A stretch of 64,000 nucleotides of DNA from Streptomyces triculaminicus (GTDB taxonomy: Bacteria; Actinomycetota; Actinomycetes; Streptomycetales; Streptomycetaceae). The DNA is taken from the NCBI RefSeq assembly GCF_017349075.1, contig NZ_JAFMOF010000002.1, forward strand, positions 1,364,001 to 1,428,000, in the 5' to 3' direction. The notes under the pieces were generated by a model that was not told the DNA's origin, made no database searches, and worked only from the letters and a program-made list of their open reading frames with translations. Numbering within the stretch: the first letter of the stretch is position 1; the number at the start of each line of letters is the position of its first letter. Below are positions 58,001-64,000 of this stretch, one piece after another. The position numbers and the translations under genes are program-made.

Positions 58001-60595
58001 CTACTTCCACCGGGCGTCGGAGCCGGAGAAGAACTTGAGGATGGTCAGGACCGCGACCAGCTGCATCAGGATGTAGGCGACCTGCGCGGAGAAGCCGCGG
58101 ATCTGGTAGATGGACAGCAGCAGCCCGACACGGTTGGGCCAGAAGCGCCGCTCCGAGCGGAAGGTGTCGGCGTCCATCGCGAGGCTGGTCAGGGTGAGGA
58201 CCAGCAGCATCAGGGAAATGCCGACGGCGACGTTGCCGATCTCCTGGTCGGTGATGAGATTGCCGACGAGGCCCAGGCCGATCAGGAGGGTGTAGGCGAG
58301 GGTCAGGCTCAGGGCGCGGGCCGGGCCGCGGCGGCCCGGCAGCAGGCGCCACAACGCCCCCAGCACCAGGCCCGCGCCGGACCAGACCAGCTCCCAGTAG
58401 ACGAACATGAACAGCATCTCCGGGGCGCCGAACATGTACAGGCCCCGGCGCATCCACTCGCCCTGGGGCGAGTAGGCCATCCAGACCATCACGATGCTGC
58501 CGGGAACGCCGAAGGCGGCCGCCAGGAGGGCGGCCCGGCGCGCGTTGTCCCACCACTTGGCGTGCGGCCCCCAGCTGAGGGCCACGTCGACGACGTTGAC
58601 CTGGAGGGGAAGCCAGGACCGTGGCGCGCCGCCGGCCCCGGGTGCCGGGCGCCGGCGGTGCAGCCGGTTCATTTCCTTCTCCACCTCGTGCCGTTTGAGA
58701 GCGCTCTCAGCTCCCGCCTGGTCCATGGCGCGCAGGCTGGTGGTCAGTTCGCGGTAGCGGCGGGCGCGGGTGATCAGGTCGTTGCGCTCGGCCTCGGTGA
58801 TGGTTTCGCACAGTTGCTGAGGAGACCCGCTGCAGCCCTCGAGGTGCTGGGTGAGGACGGCCCGTCGCTTCCCGACGGCCAGCAGGCCGTAGAGGGCGGC
58901 GATGTCGAGCACCAGCCAGAAGGCGGAGAGCGCCTGGCTGCCGGCGTAGGAGCCCTGGCGCCAGGCGACCACCACGGCGAAGAACACGGCCAGCAGGAGG
59001 CGGTCCAGGGGGGTGGGGCTCGCGTACGGCACGGTGGGGGCGAGGTCTCTGGCCCGTAGCAGCGCGACGATCGCGAGACCGGTCAGCACCCAGGTGTGGG
59101 TGTAGTACCAGGTGGGGATCTGGGCGGCGAACGAGGCCATGTCGCGCGCCAGGGAGGCCACGTGCTGGGTGTGGTACGCGGCGATGTCGCGGTTGGCCAG
59201 CCAGCTGACCCGCTCCCATTTCCGCTCGATGGCCCACTCTCCCCAACCCAGGAGAAGGAGGGCGAGCACGGCGAGTGCGGGGCCGAGGCGGCGCAGCCGC
59301 CAGGGAGTGGCCGTGGAGCGGAGCAGTCCGCCCTGGCGGGCGAGCGTCCAGGCCCACAGGGCGGTGCCCGCCAGCCACAGCCACTGCACGGCCCAGACCT
59401 CCGCCACCAGCGCGGTGAAGCCCGCGTCGGCCGGGCGGGTCGGCGTGGCCAGTGGCGCGGGGAGCCCGAACAGGGACGGCTCCGCGGCCACCAGGGCCGC
59501 AGCCGCCGCGACGAGGGTGGCGGCCACCAGCACGGTTCTCCTGGGCCGGGCGGAGACGACCAGCAGCCAGCCCGCCAGGACACCGATGAGCACGGGCCAG
59601 CGCATGCTGTAGTCCAGCCAGGCCGGCGGCTTGTCGGCAAGGAGATCGGCGGTGTTGAGAACCGCCCTGTAGAACAGCAGGATCATCACGCCGAGGACGG
59701 CCTTCAGCGCGCCCCACCACCACAGGGCGGCGCTGCTGCTCTTCTCCAGTTCGGTGAGCTCGGGGCCGGCCGGCTGGCGCCGGGCGCGCAGGGCGGCCAG
59801 GATCACGACGATCGACGTGCCCACCCACCAGGTGGTCATGCCGGCGGCGTTGGCGACCAGCCATGGCTGGCTGCTGGCGCTGGTCGCCGCCCAGGCGCGC
59901 TGCCAGGGAGGGATGACCTGCACGGTCACCCTCGGGCCCGCCGCCCCGGTCCGCCCGAGCCCGGACCACGTCAGGTGCCCTTGGTCCGCCCCCGAGGGCC
60001 TCGGGGTCACCTGGGAGGCGTCGAGCCCTCCCAGGTCGATCCGGACGCGGTCCCAGTGGGCGCCTCTCAGGGCCGGCGGCGGGGAGAGGGACAGACCCCA
60101 CTGCTCGGTGTGGATGTCCATCGTCCAGGGGCCGGCGTTGAACCGTCCGCCGTTGTTGAACCGGAACTGCGTCTCGTACTGGACCTCGACCCAGGACGCC
60201 TGGGCACTGACCCGTGGGCTGTGCTCGCGCCACTCCTCGGGCCGGCTCATGGTGTCCGGGGCCCGCAGCAGGCAGCGCATCGCCCGCCGGTGGGGCTCGG
60301 AACTCTCGCTCAGCAGCAGGTCGCTGGCGTACAGCCAGGCGGTCGGCACCCGGACCGTCATCAGCCCCCAGGCCTCGGCGACGGAGCGGGCGTGGTTCTC
60401 GAGCCGTAGATCGACGTCGGTATGGGCCTCGGTGAGCTGCGCGGTGTGGCAGTCGTCGGCGACCCCGGGCCCGGCGGCGTTCGCCGGGGTGGGGGACACG
60501 CCCCACCATGCCGCCAGGCCCAGGAACAGGAGCGCGGCCCAGCGGCGCCACGCCCCCGGGCCGCCGTCCCGCCCCGCCCGCGCGCCGCCCGTCAC
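58001..60595 (-). CDS. Large multi-pass membrane protein with exported N-terminal domain (DUF6185-like)
   Basis: A 864-aa protein from a GTG at 60595. N-terminal signal helix (WAALLFLGLAAWWGVSP), then an extracytoplasmic domain to about residue 240 with two Cys (DDCHTAQL, MRCLLRAP) and beta-rich LTWSGLGRTG and RVTVQVIPPW. After that come about twelve membrane helices (TSIVVILAALRARR, LKAVLGVMILLFYRAVLN, VLVAATLVAAAAALVA, LAVLALLLLGWGEW, FGVPGSIVMVWMAYSP and others), with a long cytoplasmic helical loop near residues 600-690 (ITEAERNDLITRARRYRELT). It resembles a Streptomyces family I would call DUF6185. It ends 138 bp before the protease-nuclease start, on the same strand. Confidence 0.75.
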   Translation of the reverse strand: MTGGARAGRDGGPGAWRRWAALLFLGLAAWWGVSPTPANAAGPGVADDCHTAQLTEAHTDVDLRLENHARSVAEAWGLMTVRVPTAWLYASDLLLSESSEPHRRAMRCLLRAPDTMSRPEEWREHSPRVSAQASWVEVQYETQFRFNNGGRFNAGPWTMDIHTEQWGLSLSPPPALRGAHWDRVRIDLGGLDASQVTPRPSGADQGHLTWSGLGRTGAAGPRVTVQVIPPWQRAWAATSASSQPWLVANAAGMTTWWVGTSIVVILAALRARRQPAGPELTELEKSSSAALWWWGALKAVLGVMILLFYRAVLNTADLLADKPPAWLDYSMRWPVLIGVLAGWLLVVSARPRRTVLVAATLVAAAAALVAAEPSLFGLPAPLATPTRPADAGFTALVAEVWAVQWLWLAGTALWAWTLARQGGLLRSTATPWRLRRLGPALAVLALLLLGWGEWAIERKWERVSWLANRDIAAYHTQHVASLARDMASFAAQIPTWYYTHTWVLTGLAIVALLRARDLAPTVPYASPTPLDRLLLAVFFAVVVAWRQGSYAGSQALSAFWLVLDIAALYGLLAVGKRRAVLTQHLEGCSGSPQQLCETITEAERNDLITRARRYRELTTSLRAMDQAGAESALKRHEVEKEMNRLHRRRPAPGAGGAPRSWLPLQVNVVDVALSWGPHAKWWDNARRAALLAAAFGVPGSIVMVWMAYSPQGEWMRRGLYMFGAPEMLFMFVYWELVWSGAGLVLGALWRLLPGRRGPARALSLTLAYTLLIGLGLVGNLITDQEIGNVAVGISLMLLVLTLTSLAMDADTFRSERRFWPNRVGLLLSIYQIRGFSAQVAYILMQLVAVLTILKFFSGSDARWK

Positions 60596-60659
60596 GGGGG
60601 CGTACGGCGGCCGGGGCGTACCCCGGCCGGGCCGGGGTGGCAGGGCCCCCGGCGCACCC

Positions 60660-61046
60660 TCACGACGTCGCGCTCTTGCTTCCCGGACATCCGCTGACGG
60701 GAGTGCACTGCAGAATCACCTGGCACACGTGGCCCTCGGCCTCGTCGCCGTTCCCGCCGGTCTTCGCGAACCGCCATTGGGAGGGCTGGGTGTGGCCGGT
60801 GGTCGCGGCCTTCTCGACCTCGATGCGGAGCGTACGGGCCTCGATGTCGTGCGTCTCGACCAGGATCTCGTCGGAGGCGACGGGGAAGTGGTCGTGCAAC
60901 AGGCACAGGCCGAACCGGTCGAGGTTGCCGTGCTTCTCCAGTACGGCCACGAGGTCACGGACGAACGCGCTGTCCTGAGGGCCCAGGCCCTCGGCTTCCT
61001 CGAAACGGGGAAGCGCCCGGTCGGAAGTGATCGTCTGCTGTCCCAT
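60660..61046 (-). CDS. Small soluble protein of unknown function, first gene before the membrane protein
   Basis: A 128-aa protein from the ATG at 61046, which has GAGGAG eight bases upstream. I recognise no family. It reads as alpha/beta: FVRDLVAVLEKHGNLDRFGL, CLLHDHFPVASDEILVETH, then RTLRIEVEKAATTGHTQPSQ and a Cys-rich end EGHVCQVILQCTPVSGCPGS. LHDHFPVxxDExLxExxD resembles hypothetical proteins found near stress genes in actinomycetes. The stop lies 65 bp before the membrane-protein start, so the two, and perhaps the protease-nuclease, may be one transcript. Confidence 0.65.
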   Translation of the reverse strand: MGQQTITSDRALPRFEEAEGLGPQDSAFVRDLVAVLEKHGNLDRFGLCLLHDHFPVASDEILVETHDIEARTLRIEVEKAATTGHTQPSQWRFAKTGGNGDEAEGHVCQVILQCTPVSGCPGSKSATS

Positions 61047-61133
61047 GCGTGCTCCTCTGCGTGCCCCCTGGTGGCATGAACGACTGGCATTAGCAGAGTA
61101 AATATGCGGACACATGCCCGCAACGCGAGTGGA

Positions 61134-61988
61134 TCACGAGGGTGAGACGAGCCCCTCCCCGATCCGCGCGAGGTCCTCGGCGCTCACGACGATGCCGAAG
61201 TCCTCCTCCAGCACCCGCCCGAGCTCGGCCGGCCCGATCTTCCGCTCGGTGGACGAGCCGTCGGGGCCGAAGGTGGTCCAGGTCGTCATGTCGAGCCGGT
61301 GGTGGTGCGTGGCGCTGAACCGCTGGGCGAACAGGCGCGCCGAGAACGGGGACCGCGGGTGGGTGGCGACGAAGTGGCTGCCCACCACGAAGTCGATCGT
61401 GTACTGGGGGTTCAGCGTGAAGGTGTGCCGGTGCCGCCAGCCGTCCGCGCCGTACTGGTACAGCCACCAGTCGTCGATGCCGAACGGTCCCTCGCGCCGC
61501 TCCAGCCGGAACCTCCAGCCGTCGAAGTCGGCCTCGGCGCCGTCCGCGAGCTCGACCGGCTCCAGCGGCCCGCAGCCGAACCCGACGTCGCACAGCCACA
61601 GCCGCTCGTCGTCGGCGGCGGTCACGGCCAGCAGCGCGTGCGTGGCGGGCAGGATCTTCTCCTCGCCGAGCGTCACCCGCCCGTTCATCGCGGTGAACTC
61701 GAAGCCCAGCCGCTGCAGGACCGCGGCGAACAGAACGACGTGCTCGAAGCAGTAGCCGCCGCGGCGCCCGCGCACCAGCTTGTCCTGGACGGACGGGATG
61801 TCCAGCAGGATGGGGATGTCGAGGACGGCGTTGATGTTCTCGAACGGTATCGAGGTGACATGCGCGCGGTGCAGCGCGCGCAGCACCTCCAGCGTCGGCG
61901 CCCGCTCTCCCCGGTACCCGATGCGGTCCAGGTAGGCGTCGAGATCCAACAGGTCGCCGTTCCAGTCGTGCGTACGGCCCGTGTGCAT
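61134..61988 (-). CDS. nat: Arylamine N-acetyltransferase
   Basis: A 284-aa enzyme transferring acetyl from acetyl-CoA to aromatic amines. The Cys-His-Asp triad is intact: Cys80 in RGRRGGYCFEHV, His117 in ATHALLAV and Asp134 in LWLCDVGFGCG. The N-terminal helical bundle (DAYLDRIGYRGERAPTLEVL, then THVTSIPFENIN-like HVTSIPFENINAVL) is typical. The ATG at 61988 is chosen because the longer frame has no conserved residues. Family members occur alone for xenobiotic handling or in ansamycin clusters as amide synthases; no polyketide genes are near, so the former is more likely. Confidence 0.94.
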   Translation of the reverse strand: MHTGRTHDWNGDLLDLDAYLDRIGYRGERAPTLEVLRALHRAHVTSIPFENINAVLDIPILLDIPSVQDKLVRGRRGGYCFEHVVLFAAVLQRLGFEFTAMNGRVTLGEEKILPATHALLAVTAADDERLWLCDVGFGCGPLEPVELADGAEADFDGWRFRLERREGPFGIDDWWLYQYGADGWRHRHTFTLNPQYTIDFVVGSHFVATHPRSPFSARLFAQRFSATHHHRLDMTTWTTFGPDGSSTERKIGPAELGRVLEEDFGIVVSAEDLARIGEGLVSPS

Positions 61989-62151
61989 GGTGTTTCCCCC
62001 GCTTGTCGATCGTTTCACCACGACCGTAGGCGACGGGCCGTACACGCACCTCTGCCCCGAGTCGGTACTCGCCTCGGCCCTTGGACCTAGGCTCGCAGGT
62101 CACAGCGGTGGGGCGGCCGGGCCACGACCGACCGTGAGGCGTACGACCGGG

Positions 62152-62949
62152 CTACGGACGCCGGCGGGGCTTGCCGCGCTTGGCGCCCTTGGGGCCGCCG
62201 CCGGAACCGCCGCGCGCGCCCTTGCCGCCGCCCGCCTTGCCGGCTCCCTTGCCGGCCGTCCTGCCCGCCGCGGACTTGTCTCCCGCGGGCTTGCGGTCGG
62301 GGCGCTTGCTCTTCGGCTGCGCGGGGGCCTGGGCGGAGGAACGGCCCCGGGTGCTGTTGACGGTCCGCCCGCGGACGATCCCGATGAAGTCCTCCACCAG
62401 GTCGGTGGTCTTCTCCTCGGGCCAGGACAGGGCGACGCTCGACTGCGGAGTGTCCGTGATCGGCCGGTACGTGAGGTCCTTGCGGTGGTGCAGGCGGGCG
62501 AGCGACTGCGGCACGACGAGCAGGCCCACCCCCGCCGCCACCAGCTCGATGGCGTCCGCCGTCGTGGCGGGGCGCTCGATGGCGGGCCGGCCCGGCGGGT
62601 GCTCCCAGTCGAGGGTGTCGTCGAGCGGGTGGAAGACGACGTCGTCGGCCAGATCCGCCGCGGACACCTCCTCGACCGCCATGAAGAGGTGATCCTTCGG
62701 GATCACGACCACGGTCGTCTCGGTGTAGAGGGGGATCGCGCTGAGAACCGTCCGGTCCACCGGCAGCCGTACGAGACCCGCGTCGGCACCGCCGTCGCGC
62801 AGCAGGTCACCCGCCGCGGCGGCCGGCACCGAGACGAGGTCCAGCGGGATGTCGGGCAGCCGCTCGTTCCAGATCCGCACCCACTTCGTGGGCATCACTC
62901 CCGGGACGTAGGCGAGCCGGAACGAAGGGTGTGTTTCCGAGCCTGTCAC
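62152..62949 (-). CDS. LysR-type effector-binding domain protein without HTH, with a Lys/Gly-rich tail
   Basis: A 265-aa protein. Residues about 8-185 are a LysR substrate-binding (PBP-like) fold: FRLAYVPGVMPTKWVRIWNE, DAGLVRLPVDR, IPKDHLFMAVEEVSAADLAD and AIELVAAGVGLLVVPQSLAR. There is no N-terminal winged HTH; the gene starts directly at the binding domain. The last 75 residues are highly basic and low-complexity (AGGGKGARGGSGGGPKGAKR), likely to bind nucleic acid without specificity. It is divergent from the DUF5997 gene with 59 bp between the starts; this pairing recurs in Streptomyces. Confidence 0.83.
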   Translation of the reverse strand: MTGSETHPSFRLAYVPGVMPTKWVRIWNERLPDIPLDLVSVPAAAAGDLLRDGGADAGLVRLPVDRTVLSAIPLYTETTVVVIPKDHLFMAVEEVSAADLADDVVFHPLDDTLDWEHPPGRPAIERPATTADAIELVAAGVGLLVVPQSLARLHHRKDLTYRPITDTPQSSVALSWPEEKTTDLVEDFIGIVRGRTVNSTRGRSSAQAPAQPKSKRPDRKPAGDKSAAGRTAGKGAGKAGGGKGARGGSGGGPKGAKRGKPRRRP

Positions 62950-63008
62950 CCGCCCAGATTACCGGTCGTGGTCAGAGGTAGCGCACATGCTCGAATACCC
63001 TTGACCCC

Positions 63009-63404
63009 ATGACGTCGCACAAGACCACCCAGACGATGAAGCCCGCGACCGCGGCGAAGAAGCTGGGTGTGTACCTCCAAGCCACCCCCGCCGAGTTCCA
63101 GGAGGGGGTCCTCTCGCGCGACGAGCTCAACGCGCTGCAGGCCGATCCGCCCGAGTGGCTGCAGGAGCTGCGACGCAACGGCCCCCACCCCCGGCCCGTG
63201 GTCGCGGCGAAGCTGGGGGTCTCCATCGCCGGCCTCGCCCGCGGCGGTGTCACGGACGCCCTCACCACGGAGCAGATCGACGCGCTGAAGCAGGAGATGC
63301 CCGAGTGGCTGCGCCGGGAGCGCGCCACCCAGGCCGAGGTCCGCAAGGAAGCGGCGCGCATCAAGGAGAAGAAGGACGCGGAGCAGGCCGACCAGGCCTC
63401 CTGA
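63009..63404 (+). CDS. DUF5997-family protein
   Basis: A 131-aa soluble, mostly helical protein: MKPATAAKKLGVYLQATPAE, FQEGVLSRDELNALQADPPE, WLQELRRNGPHPRPVVAAKL and GVSIAGLARGGVTDALTTEQ, ending in a charged coiled segment (VRKEAARIKEKKDAEQ). The two halves each contain a short PEWLxxxRR motif, suggesting a duplicated unit. Function is unknown. It is divergent from the HTH-less LysR-like gene; the recurrent pairing suggests a shared role. A GC hairpin at 63428-63448 may end its transcript. Confidence 0.82.
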   Translation: MTSHKTTQTMKPATAAKKLGVYLQATPAEFQEGVLSRDELNALQADPPEWLQELRRNGPHPRPVVAAKLGVSIAGLARGGVTDALTTEQIDALKQEMPEWLRRERATQAEVRKEAARIKEKKDAEQADQAS

Positions 63405-63427
63405 AGCCGGTCGAACACGCCGGGTCA

Positions 63428-63448
63428 CCGGCCGGCGCGCCCGGCCGG
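63428..63448 (+). terminator. Possible terminator after the DUF5997 gene
   Basis: CCGGCCGG / CCGGCCGG with a 5-nt loop, 24 bp past the stop. Low specificity because the sequence is GC-repetitive. Confidence 0.45.
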
Positions 63449-63500
63449 CGGCCCGTAGCCGGCGCCTAGGCGTCCCGGCTGGGGTACGGCTTCACCCTCG

Positions 63501-63899
63501 TCACGTTGTCGCTTCCCGTGCACGCCTCCAGCTCGCGGTAGGCGACGCAGACAGGACGCGCTTACGGGCACGCCGGTGAGCGGCAGCGGGGGAGCGGGGC
63601 GGTTCCGCCGCCCCCGCCCGGGCTTCGACGATCCGTTCCCGGGCCCGTAGCCACTCGGCCTCCTGCTGGCCGCTTCCGCACGCCCGCACGAAGGCGGTCA
63701 GCACGTCCGGACGCGGCATGGTCCTCCCGCTGAGGACGTCGGCGAGAGTGCTGCGCGGCAGCACGTCACCACGCTCCGCCGCCCGCTCCTCCAACTGCCG
63801 GTACGTCAGCCCCGAGCGTCTCTTGAGATGCCGCATGGCGGCGACGAACCCCTCGGCATCGGCAGCATGGTGAGGCTCCGGCTCCGCTGGCTCTCCCAT
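63501..63899 (-). CDS. XRE-type HTH regulator, probably with a disrupted C-terminus
   Basis: 132 aa from the ATG at 63899. The HTH domain (FVAAMRHLKRRSGLTYRQLE, RAAERGDVLPRSTLADVLSG, RTMPRPDVLTAFVRACGSG) is the Streptomyces XRE type also seen at 2423-3370. After about residue 95 it becomes Arg/Ala-rich and ends abruptly with no membrane helix or sensor domain. A different frame just downstream, ending with TAG at 63466-63468, gives a natural-looking end (AYRELEACTGSDNVTRVKPY), so the gene has probably lost sequence and frame near 63545-63565. Confidence 0.7.
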   Translation of the reverse strand: MGEPAEPEPHHAADAEGFVAAMRHLKRRSGLTYRQLEERAAERGDVLPRSTLADVLSGRTMPRPDVLTAFVRACGSGQQEAEWLRARERIVEARAGAAEPPRSPAAAHRRARKRVLSASPTASWRRAREATT

Positions 63900-64000
63900 G
63901 GCCACATCGTCACCCCGCCGGATCCCCGCCACCATCCCCCTACGTGCTCACAGAAGCCCGGCGCCGGCCCGGAACGGCCCGCTCATCCCTCGCACGTCAC

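Noticed and set aside
55679..59059. A 1126-residue plus-strand protein
   Set aside because: Antisense shadow of the protease-nuclease and membrane-protein genes, whose motifs are clear on the reverse strand.

Overview
The window is high-GC actinobacterial DNA, almost certainly a Streptomyces chromosome. The codons are strongly G/C-ending, GTG starts are common, TTA codons are close to absent, -10 boxes resemble TAGRRT, and the gene set is typical (YbjN, NfeD-like, SpoIIE phosphatase, RDD, DUF1266, DUF2867 and DUF5997 families, GlxA regulators, cytochrome P450, many secreted proteins). I see no rRNA, tRNA, CRISPR array, insertion sequence, integrase or attachment site. It reads as accessory or chromosome-arm sequence, with several decayed or frameshifted genes and some gene remnants.

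Region by region. 1-7.4 kb: envelope and secreted functions (YihY membrane protein, GH43 glycosidase, HTH-TM-ricin-lectin regulator, NlpC/P60-like protein, two damaged secreted-protein genes, and a lytic-transglycosylase-like protein behind a structured 350-bp leader). 7.4-18.8 kb: a phospho-signalling island with a receptor Ser/Thr kinase, a PIN-like nuclease + Zn-finger + FHA protein, an SGNH hydrolase, a cytosolic Ser/Thr kinase with a TTA codon, a YbjN-like protein, a frameshifted NfeD-like membrane protein, then a vWA / PP2C / zinc-ribbon-kinase triad of the TerY-P type and a convergent membrane SpoIIE phosphatase. 19-25 kb: a lipoprotein, the operon psuG - PfkB kinase - acyl-CoA ligase, and a divergent SDR/LysR pair. 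25-33.5 kb: lipoprotein, secreted amidase, DUF1266 protein, esterase, erythromycin-esterase-like protein behind a MerR-type promoter, an AAA ATPase and an AhpD-like protein without its cysteines. 33.6-36 kb: a TetR-controlled operon of a tiny AtzG-like protein and an amidase, with three related operator-like sites. 36-43 kb: two GlxA-type AraC regulators divergent from their likely targets, a flavin monooxygenase and an RDD protein. 43-49.3 kb: a very large patatin-like membrane protein, an aminotransferase and small membrane proteins. 49.4-54 kb: SDR, P450 and MFS transporter, then cyclophilin. 54-61 kb: an SDR-DUF2867 fusion facing a trypsin-endonuclease I fusion, which follows a large multi-pass membrane protein and a small protein on the same strand. 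61-64 kb: arylamine N-acetyltransferase, a LysR effector domain without HTH opposite a DUF5997 protein, and an XRE-type regulator.

Two regions look most like undescribed systems. The first is the kinase/FHA/TerY-P island: writers (three kinases), erasers (two PP2C-fold phosphatases), a reader (FHA) and a possible effector nuclease (PIN). The second is the protease-nuclease fusion with its membrane partner at 55.6-61.0 kb, an arrangement reminiscent of regulated effector (conflict or stress) systems. Function in both is inferred from domain content only.
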